The notes: a model not told the origin generated them from the letters alone. Shown: positions 34,803 through 43,426, counted from the first letter of the stretch. The stretch: 64,000 nucleotides of DNA from Photobacterium toruni (GCF_024529955.1 NZ_AP024855.1:992001-1056000); one strand, 5' to 3'. Translations and numbers: made by a program.

Positions 34803-36155
34803 TTATAAGCCTAAAATCAGTGACATTGCAGTTGAAACAATCAGCGCACCAATCATTGGAATCGCGGTACGTTTCACTAATTCAAAAGGTGACACATCAG
34901 CAACACCTGCAACAGCAACAATTGCACCTGTAATCGGCGACATTGAACGTGCAATACCTGATGCTAATTGCATTGGCATCAACATAACAACAGCATTAAC
35001 ACCGACTTTATTAGCAATATCTGGCACCATCGCTGCAAATGAGAAGAATGGTGCATTGCCTGATCCCATTAAAATTGCGGCAAAAGTAATAATAATTACC
35101 ATTAATATGATCATTAATGCAGGTGATACAGAAGCATTAATAGCAAAGTTAATGACAGTATCAAGCAAGCCAATGACTTTCATACCATGTGCAAACACTT
35201 GACCGGCAATAACCAGCGTTACAACTCGTGCAAATTGTTTTCCCATGCTATCGAAATAAACCAAAATATCTTTAAAGATAGGTTTAGCGCCATGACGAAT
35301 ACCTTCACATACCATTGCAACAGCAATCGAAATAAACATTGCAGTAACGACATCAATTTTTACTGTTGCGATAGCCATCGGGCTAAAGATCATGATCAGT
35401 GCTAGAGGTATAATAGGTAATAGTGCATACCATGCTGGTGGCGCGACTTGAACTTCTTCCGTTTGTAGTTCAACAATATCATTCGCTGTAGCGCGACGAT
35501 CAAACCATTGTTGTACAAAAAAATGTAGCGTGGCGATAGTTATCATTGTTACGATTGCAACAGGTAACTGGTAAGTAATGAAATATTCAGTTACGGGAAC
35601 ATTAGCAGTACGTGCGGCTAAATTTACGTTACCAGATGCCGGGCCTAAATCTAAACAAGCGGCTGTTGCGATAACTGCAACCCCAGACATTTTACTTACC
35701 CCAAGACGTACTAAAATAGGGTAAAGAGTCACCATCAATAGCAGTCCAAGACCTGATGCACTTGGAATAAAGATATTCAGAATCTGACCCATGATATAAC
35801 CCAGAGCCATAACAAAATAAGGTGCTTTAAAGTAGCCTAATGGTTTAATTGCAATATTAACCAACGCACGTGATGCACCGATGTGATCCATATATTTAGC
35901 AAAACCGCCTACGGCCATGATGATAAGCCCAAGCGTACCGACTGTTTTTGCCGTTGTATTTTTTAGGAATGTAAAGATATCAAGCCATTGATTACCGCTT
36001 GAGATATTTTCAGGAAGTGGCGTACCTGTACTAAAAATAATAGCCGCAGCCATCATTATAATACCGCCTAGCAGTAATGTTGTTTGTGGGTTGTATTTCT
36101 TGTAAATCAATAGACCTACAAGGAATATAATTACAAGACTAAAAATTGTGACCAT
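34803..36155 (-). CDS. dcuC: Anaerobic C4-dicarboxylate transporter DcuC
   Basis: 450 residues, about 12 TM segments. DcuC-type order is seen: N-terminal hairpin, 'GYIMGQILNIFIPSASGLGLLLM', 'CLDLGPASGNVNLAA', and the C-terminal 'MGSGNAPFFSFAAMVPDIA' and 'ARSMSPITGAIVAVAG' motifs of the family. In enterics DcuC exports succinate during fermentation. GGAG lies before the ATG. The upstream region has TTGAT and ATCAA half-sites but not at the FNR spacing of four. Confidence 0.9.
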   Translation of the reverse strand: MVTIFSLVIIFLVGLLIYKKYNPQTTLLLGGIIMMAAAIIFSTGTPLPENISSGNQWLDIFTFLKNTTAKTVGTLGLIIMAVGGFAKYMDHIGASRALVNIAIKPLGYFKAPYFVMALGYIMGQILNIFIPSASGLGLLLMVTLYPILVRLGVSKMSGVAVIATAACLDLGPASGNVNLAARTANVPVTEYFITYQLPVAIVTMITIATLHFFVQQWFDRRATANDIVELQTEEVQVAPPAWYALLPIIPLALIMIFSPMAIATVKIDVVTAMFISIAVAMVCEGIRHGAKPIFKDILVYFDSMGKQFARVVTLVIAGQVFAHGMKVIGLLDTVINFAINASVSPALMIILMVIIITFAAILMGSGNAPFFSFAAMVPDIANKVGVNAVVMLMPMQLASGIARSMSPITGAIVAVAGVADVSPFELVKRTAIPMIGALIVSTAMSLILGL

Positions 36156-36482
36156 TATCTATCTCCATATTGGAAAGCATCCATTTATATGGCGAAGGAT
36201 AATAGAAGATTGAAAACGTTTTCACGATGATAAATTAGGCAAATTGAAAGTAAATTAGTGTAACCATGATGATGGTCAAACAAATAATATTGTCAATAGC
36301 AGACGTGTAAACAATAAAAAACAAATAAGTGCATTCGTAATAACAAAAAATAAACACCATGGTGATATTGATTAGTTTTATCAATAAGTTACATTATTCT
36401 TATGTGGTATTTTTTCAATAAATGATTTTGACGTTTTGAAATAGTATTTGATGGTTTGGAGCATTTTAATTAACACATTACT
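36156..36482. other. Intergenic region upstream of dcuC
   Basis: 327 nt, AT-rich, promoter side of dcuC and 3' side of the NifW-like gene. An imperfect TTGAT-N7-ATCAA is visible near 36368-36384. No ORF worth reporting. Confidence 0.4.
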
Positions 36483-36758
36483 TTACCGTCTTTGACAGCT
36501 GGTGCAACCACGGCAAGCTCGGCTTGTGGTTTTATCTAATTGTGAACGTTGTACTCGGCAATAAGCATTCTTTAATGCTCTACGAGCTGCAAACCAATCA
36601 TTTGGTTTTTCTATAATTAAATAACCATTAAATCGTTTAATGAGCTGTATGCGGTTAATGTTAATAAATTGGCTATCATAACCAATATCGAAATAATCAA
36701 GTGCTTGCTCAATAGCGGTAAAGCTTCTGATTGTCGCTAAAATATCAGGTTGGTGCAT
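36483..36758 (-). CDS. NifW-like protein with C-terminal CxxCxxC
   Basis: 91 residues from the ATG at 36758, or 104 from 36797. The core 'ALDYFDIGYDSQFININRIQ' followed by 'LIKRFNGYL' matches the NifW signature (FFxVPYDPxVVNVNRLHILKRFxxYL, from memory), with the usual following helix containing 'AY'. The C-terminus ends CRGCTSCQRR, a CxxCxxC pattern I do not expect in NifW. No nitrogenase genes are in the window, so the role must be something other than nitrogenase protection; perhaps an oxygen- or metal-related chaperone. It is followed by dcuC on the same strand after 327 nt. Confidence 0.6.
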   Translation of the reverse strand: MHQPDILATIRSFTAIEQALDYFDIGYDSQFININRIQLIKRFNGYLIIEKPNDWFAARRALKNAYCRVQRSQLDKTTSRACRGCTSCQRR

Positions 36759-36840
36759 ACTGTCATCTTTATTATTATGTTGAGTAGAAGATAACATGAT
36801 TGTGAATGGAAGTGGGTGGGCGGTTGCTAAATAAACAACT

Positions 36841-36873
36841 AAGCCCGCAATTAATGAATATCATCACGGGCTT
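36841..36873. terminator. Terminator 3' of the RelA/SpoT-like gene
   Basis: AAGCCCG / CGGGCTT with an 19-nt loop; T-rich after the hairpin on the plus strand and moderately T-rich on the minus strand. Confidence 0.55.
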
Positions 36874-36896
36874 TATTCTTTATTTGAGTCTGACAG

Positions 36897-37676
36897 TTAT
36901 GCTGCTTGTGGCTGTAAGTAACCTAGCCATGCAGTGTGATATAGCTGGTGAGATTGTTGACGTAGTTGATTAATTTGTGCTGTTTCAAATTCAGATAATG
37001 GGCGCTGTTGTTGCTGTGCTAGACGTTCAATATGCTGAATTTTTTCATAAAGATCGTGTTCTGGACCATTTTTAATTGTTGATATTTCATCTAAGTGCAG
37101 CTGAACCTCTGTAATAATTTGACTATGAGGTAAGCGAACTAATACGTTCAAATCACGGTAACCTGATGGCGTTGGATTCTTGAAACGATTCTTCACACTG
37201 ACAATCGTTGTCTCTTTTACAAGTAATTCATAAGCTTGAATTAATGCTGGAATATTTTTAGCAACAATAGATCCGCGTGCAATATCGGTGATTCTATTTG
37301 TTTCACCATGTAATTCAGTTGCAATTTTTTGTTGTGAACGCTGGGCTGATTTAATATTAGGAATAACAATATCAGTCGTTGATGCAAGGCTAACGCTTTG
37401 TAGCAATGTTTGTAATTCTACTTGTGCATTAGTTGATGCTAAATAAAGATCATTAAAATTGTTAAAAGGCTGACGCAGATTATCATCTCGCCATGATTGA
37501 ATGCTGTATAAACCACTTAAATCACGCTGAAAAGCTTTACGGCTAGCTTGTGTCTGGCGTGTTTGTGATTGGTCATGAGTATTGAAAGCGGGAGCGATCG
37601 CTGGAGCTGCCACAACGGTGCGGCTAAGCATACAAAAAAGAACAAAACTTGTACGTAAAACAGATTTTATGTTCAT
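36897..37676 (-). CDS. Exported protein with a RelA/SpoT-like nucleotidyltransferase domain
   Basis: 259 residues from the ATG at 37676, which has AGGAG upstream. A Sec signal peptide (1-24, ending VVAAPA) precedes a helical region. Residues about 120-210 resemble the RelA/SpoT synthetase fold: 'ITDIARGSIVAKNIPALIQA', then 'VKNRFKNPTPSGYRDLNVLV' and 'ITEVQLHLDEI', which parallel the (D)xxR, GYR and ExQ elements of alarmone synthetases. The C-terminal helices end in QPQAA. No hydrolase domain is present. An alarmone-synthetase fold carrying a signal peptide is unusual, because GTP/ATP substrates are in the cytosol; it could be an effector-like toxin or a divergent non-catalytic use. An 18-bp palindrome lies in its 5' region. 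Confidence 0.5.
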   Translation of the reverse strand: MNIKSVLRTSFVLFCMLSRTVVAAPAIAPAFNTHDQSQTRQTQASRKAFQRDLSGLYSIQSWRDDNLRQPFNNFNDLYLASTNAQVELQTLLQSVSLASTTDIVIPNIKSAQRSQQKIATELHGETNRITDIARGSIVAKNIPALIQAYELLVKETTIVSVKNRFKNPTPSGYRDLNVLVRLPHSQIITEVQLHLDEISTIKNGPEHDLYEKIQHIERLAQQQQRPLSEFETAQINQLRQQSHQLYHTAWLGYLQPQAA

Positions 37677-37692
37677 TAAACAACTCCTAAAA

Positions 37693-37710
37693 ATATTGCA
37701 ATTGCAATAT
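37693..37710. promoter_or_regulatory. 18-bp perfect palindrome, candidate operator
   Basis: ATATTGCAATTGCAATAT lies directly upstream of the ribosome site of the exported RelA/SpoT-like gene. It is symmetric over its whole length, as expected for a dimeric repressor site. Regulator unknown. Confidence 0.5.
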
Positions 37711-38015
37711 CGAAACATACTAAAACGGGCATAGCGAAAAGTGGGTATGTCGGTTGTAATGTGTTATCTGTTTACATGTTAGTAACTTTACCCTGAATGA
37801 CGATTGAATACTGTGCTGATATTCATAGTTTTGAATTATTTTTTACAGTTTATTTACATTGTTTGTAAATATGGTTCATAAAACGGGCATCATGACATTA
37901 GCTGTTATGTTGTCTATGCGCTTTGTCAGAAATGACTGCAATTAAATAGGCGTAGAATACAGCACAGTAATGAGGGTACTATTAATGCGATAAGAGATAT
38001 TTTTAAGGGAAGAAG
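37711..38015. other. Divergent intergenic region
   Basis: 305 nt between the RelA/SpoT-like gene and the zinc-ribbon membrane protein gene. AT-rich, holding both promoters. No ORF or strong hairpin noted. Confidence 0.4.
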
Positions 38016-38345
38016 ATGCAGGAAAATTTATTAATTGGTTTTATTGTCATTTGGTTAGGCTTAACGGTGGGAAGTGTGATGCTATTCCAACGCGGTAATG
38101 ATGTGGCTAAAAAACGTCGTTTATGGCCGATTTATACGGTGTTTAGTAATGTTGTTATTGGTGGTTTTATTATTTTTATGCAACCGCCTACCGCATGGAT
38201 GATTTCAATATTGATTTTATTAGTTCCTGTAACGTTACTAACTATTCGTTCAACAAAGTTCTGCGATAGTTGTGGACAGGCAAGCCGCTCTCCTTTTTTT
38301 ATGAAGCCGCCACAAACGTGTAGTCATTGTAAAAAGCCTTTATAA
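38016..38345 (+). CDS. Membrane protein with C-terminal zinc ribbon
   Basis: 109 residues. Three hydrophobic segments (about 5-25, 38-54, 58-76) are followed by a cytosolic tail with two Cys pairs ('KFCDSCGQ' and 'TCSHCKKPL'), a classic zinc-ribbon arrangement. GGGAAGAAG lies before the ATG. I recognise no named family; the tail suggests metal-dependent protein or nucleic-acid contact at the membrane. It is convergent with the HopJ-like gene. Confidence 0.6.
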   Translation: MQENLLIGFIVIWLGLTVGSVMLFQRGNDVAKKRRLWPIYTVFSNVVIGGFIIFMQPPTAWMISILILLVPVTLLTIRSTKFCDSCGQASRSPFFMKPPQTCSHCKKPL

Positions 38346-38363
38346 TTTATAGGGCAGTTCGAT

Positions 38364-38398
38364 AAAAACCATTGTAATAAATTTCAGCAGTGGTTTTT
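38364..38398. terminator. Bidirectional terminator
   Basis: AAAAACCATTG / CAGTGGTTTTT stem (one G-U) between convergent genes. Confidence 0.7.
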
Positions 38399-38756
38399 AT
38401 TTCTCTTTTTTAAGGGTTAACGGAAAGCGCTCAAAATGAATATGTGCGGGACCTGAAATCATAAATTGACGAATATTTTGATGATCATTATTGTGTGGGT
38501 GCTTAATGACATCATCACGATAAAATGTGCCGAAACAAGCTAATGTTTCAGATTTAGAGAGTTGGTGTAAATGTGCAAACGCAAATATTTTACATGAGCC
38601 TTCATTTGTCCCCTCAAGATTAATTACCGCATTATTTGTTGGGCCATTAATGAATTGGGTGGGTTGATAATGATAGTTATTATTAATGGCTGTTATGATA
38701 TCTTGAAATTTGACATTATTTTTTGTATTTTTGATTCTCTCAATGAGCGTTTCCAT
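38397..38756 (-). CDS. HopJ type III effector family protein
   Basis: 119 residues, soluble. The family core is visible as 'VKFQDIITAINNNYHYQPTQF', 'NEGSCKIFAFAHLHQLSKSET', 'LACFGTFYRDDV' and 'HPHNNDHQNIRQFM'. The family name comes from Pseudomonas effectors, but it is widespread in free-living gammaproteobacteria with no type III secretion, where it is a housekeeping protein of unknown role. GGAT lies before the ATG. The next gene upstream is the DUF2750 gene on the same strand. Confidence 0.85.
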   Translation of the reverse strand: METLIERIKNTKNNVKFQDIITAINNNYHYQPTQFINGPTNNAVINLEGTNEGSCKIFAFAHLHQLSKSETLACFGTFYRDDVIKHPHNNDHQNIRQFMISGPAHIHFERFPLTLKKEK

Positions 38757-38790
38757 AAGATCCTATATGTAGATAACGGCATAAAAATAA

Positions 38791-38813
38791 GGCTAGCAGA
38801 ATAAATGCTAGCC
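38791..38813 (-). terminator. Terminator of the DUF2750 gene
   Basis: GGCTAGCA / TGCTAGCC, perfect 8-bp stem, followed on the minus strand by TTATTTTTAT. Confidence 0.7.
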
Positions 38814-38830
38814 CATTGAAATATAATTAA

Positions 38831-39223
38831 TTAGCGACGTTTATTGGCTAATGTTTTTAATTCGTAATCAAGTTCGTCAGGATAAATAACAAGACCTTCT
38901 TGTTCAGGAATAGGAAATACAACGAGTGCTAGTTCGTCATCTTCTAAACCATGTGTCCAGCGGCTATGCCATTTATTTAATGAAATAGCTTCAGCTTTAC
39001 ATGTTTCCCATTCGCCTGTTGCCCATGCTTCTGCAAATTCTTTATTTGGCCAAACAGGTACGCAATCTTCATCGTCAGTATTAAGCATTACGCATCCATG
39101 TTCATCGATGAGAATCCATATTTCACGATTAGCAACCACTTCTTTTACTAAGTGTTTGTAACGTTTTTCTGCATCAAAACTCTGAATCGTTTCAATCATT
39201 GCTGCATCCAATGGAGTAGACAT
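38831..39223 (-). CDS. DUF2750 family protein, copy 1
   Basis: 130 residues. The DUF2750 layout is present: an N-terminal helix ('KRYKHLVKEVVANREIWILID'), 'GCVMLNTDDEDCVPVWPNKEFAEAWATGEW' as the conserved WPxxxxAxxW region (quoted here only by its key residues), then a tail rich in acidic residues ending in 'YPDELDYELK'. The role is unknown; often in Gram-negative bacteria as an immunity- or regulator-like small protein. A second member is at 51006, less conserved. GGAC precedes the ATG. Confidence 0.8.
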   Translation of the reverse strand: MSTPLDAAMIETIQSFDAEKRYKHLVKEVVANREIWILIDEHGCVMLNTDDEDCVPVWPNKEFAEAWATGEWETCKAEAISLNKWHSRWTHGLEDDELALVVFPIPEQEGLVIYPDELDYELKTLANKRR

Positions 39224-39634
39224 ACTGTAGTCCTATTTATTACGTATTGTTATTTTAAGCAAGGATAAAACAAAAATAAGGCAACGTCTTGTGTTATCCA
39301 TGATTTTTTCTGTATTAATATGATCTTAGATCATAAGAACAATGTCTAACTATTTGCATTTTAATAAACAGTAAATTGTACAAATAAACAATAAAATACA
39401 AATTTGTCTTTTTTATTTTTTAAAAAAAGCAAATAAATTATATGATTTTTTTTATGCAACTCTTTTTTAATTCAATGAAATATAACAAGTATATCAGTGT
39501 TCGTATTATTAATAACTTTTGAATGGTGTATTTTTATTACTATTCTTAATGTTAATACAATGCAAAACAGGCTGATATTATCTATATTTTTTAATATAAA
39601 TCGATCATGGCTATTTTCTTAAAAGGTGACTCTA
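39224..39634. other. AT-rich promoter region of vpsR
   Basis: 411 nt of very AT-rich DNA with many A- and T-tracts, a typical H-NS-type target. It separates the divergent DUF2750 and vpsR genes. No ORF with a ribosome site and no strong inverted repeat seen. Confidence 0.4.
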
Positions 39635-40981
39635 ATGGTAGCTATAAATGATAAAAAGAAGAGTAATGGACGTCTTGTTGCCATTGGCTGTACTTATGAA
39701 CCTTGGATTGCATTATTAGAACAAGCGGGTTGGAAAACACATTGCTGTTATGATTTGAGAACGGCTGATGCAATATTAGAAGAATATAGTCCATGTGTAT
39801 GTATTGTTGATTTAAGTAATAATGATTTTAGTTTAAATAGCATTTCACAACGAGCAAATAAAACCAAGTATGTTAAATGGATTGCTCTTATTAAAAAAGA
39901 ACAATTAAAAATTGATTCTATTTGCCAATTTATAAATAATTTCTGTGTTGATTTCTTCTCTACCCCGATTCCCTCAAGTCAATTATTAGATACTGTGGGC
40001 CATCAGTTAGGAATGTTGGAAATTGAATCGACGTCTTGGGTTGATACTAATCATCAATGTGATATCGGATTATATGGTGAGTCTAAATCAATAAAGCATT
40101 TAAAAGATATGATAAAACGTGTATCTATGACTGATGTTAATATTTTATTAAGTGGTGAGCAAGGGGTTGGAAAGGAGCTTATTGCTAAGACAATTCATAA
40201 CCTAAGTAAACGTCGAAGTGATGATATTACTATAATTAATTGTTCTTCATTAGCTGAAGATGATCAACGAGTGAGATTTTTAGAGCCACTTCAGAATGCA
40301 AGCTATAAAAATACGATTAAAAATGGCACCGTATTATTAAATAGCGTAGAAGAATTATCTAAACCATTACAATTGAAATTACTTAATTATTTACAACAAC
40401 CAGAAAATGAAAAATTAAATGATCAAGATTACTTTGATGTACGCATTATTGCATCATCAAGCATTGACTTAGAACTGGCAGTAAAAAATGAGACATTTAA
40501 TAAAGAACTTTATTATCGGTTAAACGTATTTCACGTTGCTGTACCTACATTAAGAGAGCGTGGTGCTGATATTATTTTATTAGCTGAATATTATTTACAA
40601 AAATTTTCTAAAGAATATAGCACACGAGCAATGCACTATAGTGAAGATGCAAAACAATTATTATTACGTTATAACTGGCCTGGTAATGTTCGTGAATTAA
40701 TTAATCAAGTAAAACGGGTTTCACTATTAAATGACAGTAATGAAGTTAATCTTGAACATTTTGATTTACCTAAAAAAACAAATACTAAACAGAGTCTACG
40801 AACAATAAAAGATGAAGCAGAAAAAGATGTGTTAGTGATAATGCTTGAAACTCACAAAGGACAAGTTGCATCTGCTGCGAAAGATTTGGGTGTTTCACGT
40901 GCAACGATGTATCGGCTTCTTAATAAACATAATATTATTCCTGATGTTCGCTATTATAATAGCGGTTATGCTGCTGAGTAG
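39635..40981 (+). CDS. vpsR: VpsR-type biofilm/exopolysaccharide regulator
   Basis: 448 residues from the ATG at 39635 (AAGGTGA upstream; the GTG at 39626 is part of that site). A receiver-like domain (1-125, with 'CIVDLSNNDFSLN') precedes an AAA+ domain and a Fis-type HTH ('VASAAKDLGVSRATMYRLL'). The match to V. cholerae VpsR is strong in 'YEPWIALLEQAGW', 'FCVDFFSTPIP' and 'LLDTVGHQLGML'. Walker A is GEQGVGKE, Walker B is degenerate ('TVLLNSVEEL' with no DE), and the GAFTGA loop needed for sigma-54 contact is missing, as known for VpsR, which works with sigma-70 and cyclic-di-GMP. It probably controls matrix genes outside this window. Confidence 0.85.
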   Translation: MVAINDKKKSNGRLVAIGCTYEPWIALLEQAGWKTHCCYDLRTADAILEEYSPCVCIVDLSNNDFSLNSISQRANKTKYVKWIALIKKEQLKIDSICQFINNFCVDFFSTPIPSSQLLDTVGHQLGMLEIESTSWVDTNHQCDIGLYGESKSIKHLKDMIKRVSMTDVNILLSGEQGVGKELIAKTIHNLSKRRSDDITIINCSSLAEDDQRVRFLEPLQNASYKNTIKNGTVLLNSVEELSKPLQLKLLNYLQQPENEKLNDQDYFDVRIIASSSIDLELAVKNETFNKELYYRLNVFHVAVPTLRERGADIILLAEYYLQKFSKEYSTRAMHYSEDAKQLLLRYNWPGNVRELINQVKRVSLLNDSNEVNLEHFDLPKKTNTKQSLRTIKDEAEKDVLVIMLETHKGQVASAAKDLGVSRATMYRLLNKHNIIPDVRYYNSGYAAE

Positions 40982-41944
40982 TTAAGTATTATCTATCAAA
41001 TTAATCGAAAGCGTAAATAATAAGGGGCAGTGATCACTAAGTGTGTGCTGCGAAAGTTGTTGTTTATTATATTGAATTTGATGCTGACTGATAGCTGTGA
41101 TGTTTGTCGTTGCAAAAAGATGATCAATTAGCTTGTGGTAGGTACGATAGCGATATTTTGGGGTCGCTAATTTCACGGTACAATTGGCATTAATAGCAGC
41201 AGAGAGTCGATGAATTTTTGTTGAGTTATCTGTAATTTTATCGATGAATTGTTGGTTATCGATGATCTGATGATTAATATCACCAACAATAATCAAAGAC
41301 TGTGATTTGTGTTGTTGACTCTTCTTAACCCATTGTTTAATTAAGAACAACTGTTGTGCGAGTGTTTTGCATGATTTACTTCTTTGCTTTGAAAGCTGTT
41401 TATTAGTAAAGCAACCAGATTTGAGATGAAGGTTGAGTATTATTATGGGCTGTTTATTAATAATTATTTTAATGACGCTACCATAACGTAGTTTGTTTTT
41501 AAATGGTCGTATATTATCTGATGTGACTGCTGGTGAACTTAATTGTGATAAATCTGCTATATCATCGACAACGATATGACGCTTAACAGCAAAACCCGTA
41601 TATTGGTTATTTATTTTAAATCTATCTTGTGGGCTATGAATGCGATCTGAAACGTATATTTGATATTGGTGGTGATCGATTATTTGATATAACGCATCAG
41701 TACTATCAACTTCTTGAAATGCCAAAATATCAGGAGAATAAGTGATAAATAGTTGTTGTAAAGCCTGATAGTCTGCGGCAGATCGTATAATTGGTGATGT
41801 TGGTTTTGTTGACAGCCATTGCATGTTCCAACTCATTAAAGTAAAGGGTTGTGCGTAGCTATTTTTGGCAACTAATAATGTGAATAATAGAAGCAGTATA
41901 GTGGATGAAGAGGGCATAGTCAGTCTTGTCATTATTATTGGCAT
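40982..41944 (-). CDS. Exported endonuclease/exonuclease/phosphatase (EEP) family protein
   Basis: 320 residues. An N-terminal signal (about 10-31, ending NSYAQ) precedes an EEP domain: 'TLMSWNMQWLS' (Asn motif), 'ILAFQEVDSTD' (metal-binding Glu), 'IIILNLHLKSGC', 'LIIVGDINHQI' (catalytic Asp/Asn) and 'LSDHCPLLFTL' (catalytic His). Substrate unclear: DNA, sphingolipid or phosphoester. Its stop codon abuts the vpsR stop with no base between, so the two convergent genes share no spacer terminator and read-through would make antisense RNA. Confidence 0.85.
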   Translation of the reverse strand: MPIIMTRLTMPSSSTILLLLFTLLVAKNSYAQPFTLMSWNMQWLSTKPTSPIIRSAADYQALQQLFITYSPDILAFQEVDSTDALYQIIDHHQYQIYVSDRIHSPQDRFKINNQYTGFAVKRHIVVDDIADLSQLSSPAVTSDNIRPFKNKLRYGSVIKIIINKQPIIILNLHLKSGCFTNKQLSKQRSKSCKTLAQQLFLIKQWVKKSQQHKSQSLIIVGDINHQIIDNQQFIDKITDNSTKIHRLSAAINANCTVKLATPKYRYRTYHKLIDHLFATTNITAISQHQIQYNKQQLSQHTLSDHCPLLFTLSINLIDNT

Positions 41945-42056
41945 GACGTTAACTGTGCCTTAGATGCGTTGAAAAATAGATAATTTATAATTTATTACTG
42001 TGATAGTGACGTTATCATTATATTTAAGTGTAATTATGCCATTACATTTTTCATTT

Positions 42057-43163
42057 TTATGCGCTGTAGTATTGATTACGGCCTAATCGTTTGGCGTTAT
42101 AAAGATGCTTATCTGCAATCTCGATTAATTGATTTGGTCGTTGGTTTATATGCCATGTAGCAATTCCTTGGCTGACCGTAACGTAATTATCAATCTCAGA
42201 GCATGGATGTTCAATAGCTAATGCTGCTAGGTTTTGTTTAATACGCTTAGCGACACGGCATGCTCCATCAGTATCAGTATTGGGCAATAATACAACGAAT
42301 TCTTCCCCCCCATAACGAGAGACGGTGTCATTGTGTCTTAGTAAGCTCGTGCTGATTGTTGCTGCGACCGATTTTAGGCATATATCACCTTTGACATGGC
42401 CATTTTTATCATTGAAAAGCTTAAAATAATCAATATCAATTAAAATGATTGAGAGTGGAATATTATGATGTTTAGCATTAATAATTTGTTTATCGATGGC
42501 GAAATCAAAAAAACGACGATTATTAATTTGTGTTAGTTGGTCTGTAAAAGATAATTGTGCTAGTTCATTAAGTAAGCGTTTATTATCATGTTCTTGAGTT
42601 GTCCGTGTCGTAAACCATTTAAAAAGTAGTTGTCGACCGGATTCGATAATAATGAGAGTGATAATAAATTTAGTCAGCCCAAAAAGTAGGTTAAACCGTG
42701 GATCCTCAATACTGTACCAAGTTGTAAAAGCAAGAATGGGCAGCGTAGCAAGGTAAACAGCTACTCGATATGTGTAAAAGCTAAGTAGCGCAATCAAAAA
42801 TAAGAGGTTTCCGACAATCTCGGCAATAACATAGGCGTGGCCTAAGTTATTAAGATTAATTATCGTCCCTCCCCATGTTATTCCGAATAATAAAGCATAA
42901 ATAGCAGCAATAATTTTATAATGTTGTAATGTCTTATTATGTGAAAAAAATAGCCAACCGAATGCAAAAAGCAGCCCTTGAATGGCAAAAAGCAGGGTGG
43001 TTAGCAATAAATCGCTATTTTTGGTATGAATAAAGTCAATCCAAATAACGATTGTTATTAGCGTTAAAGTGACTAACGAAATTTTAGATGCCCAAATAAA
43101 GCCAATGCGTAGATTTTTATATATCGTATTATCAAGGCGCGTATCTAAGGACGAAAAATCCAT
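42057..43163 (-). CDS. Membrane-bound diguanylate cyclase (GGDEF)
   Basis: 368 residues. Six hydrophobic segments in the first 180 residues form an MASE-like membrane sensor. The GGDEF domain (about 200-365) has 'ALLIDIDYFKLFND'-type metal motif (here LIDIDYFK), the active site 'SRYGGEEFVVLLPN' and 'VSQGIATW'. The GGEEF signature and intact Asp residues predict active cyclic-di-GMP synthesis. No RxxD inhibitory site is seen five residues ahead of it. Two genes from vpsR, whose V. cholerae homologue binds cyclic-di-GMP. Confidence 0.9.
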   Translation of the reverse strand: MDFSSLDTRLDNTIYKNLRIGFIWASKISLVTLTLITIVIWIDFIHTKNSDLLLTTLLFAIQGLLFAFGWLFFSHNKTLQHYKIIAAIYALLFGITWGGTIINLNNLGHAYVIAEIVGNLLFLIALLSFYTYRVAVYLATLPILAFTTWYSIEDPRFNLLFGLTKFIITLIIIESGRQLLFKWFTTRTTQEHDNKRLLNELAQLSFTDQLTQINNRRFFDFAIDKQIINAKHHNIPLSIILIDIDYFKLFNDKNGHVKGDICLKSVAATISTSLLRHNDTVSRYGGEEFVVLLPNTDTDGACRVAKRIKQNLAALAIEHPCSEIDNYVTVSQGIATWHINQRPNQLIEIADKHLYNAKRLGRNQYYSA

Positions 43164-43353
43164 TGTGCTACATCCATAATTATCGTGACTAGAATAGTCT
43201 CAAGTATTGCATGAAAGGCAAGTGTTTTTTTTAAATTTTTTGCTGAATGTGATAATAAATTTATTGACAATGAGCTTTACAAATAAGCTTACATTAAAAA
43301 TTTTGTGGCTGCTCATAATCATCGTTCACAAGACAAACTGCTCGTTATAAAAA

Positions 43354-43367
43354 TTGATCTCGATCAA
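43354..43367 (+). promoter_or_regulatory. FNR binding site upstream of nrdD
   Basis: TTGATCTCGATCAA matches the FNR consensus TTGATNNNNATCAA at every defined base. A -10-like TAATAC at 43392-43397 puts the site near -41.5 of the inferred start, the class II activation position. Confidence 0.8.
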
Positions 43368-43395
43368 GGTTTCTTTGCGCTAGATCGCGCCTAAT

Positions 43396-43411
43396 ACACC
43401 ACATCTTGTTG
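43396..43411 (+). promoter_or_regulatory. NrdR box 1
   Basis: ACACCACATCTTGTTG resembles the NrdR box (acaCwATATaTwGtgt) and overlaps the likely transcription start. It lies exactly 31 bp from box 2. Confidence 0.55.
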
Positions 43412-43426
43412 CCGCTTATAAATAGA

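Noticed and set aside
34792..35202. 136-codon plus-strand ORF inside dcuC
   Set aside because: Antisense shadow of a well-supported transporter gene; low-complexity Ala/Ile/Thr composition.
36366..36386. FNR site upstream of dcuC
   Set aside because: The TTGAT and ATCAA half-sites are separated by seven bases instead of four.
36483..36797. Evidence for nitrogen fixation
   Set aside because: Only a NifW-like protein is present; no nifHDK or other nif gene is in view, so the capability cannot be claimed.
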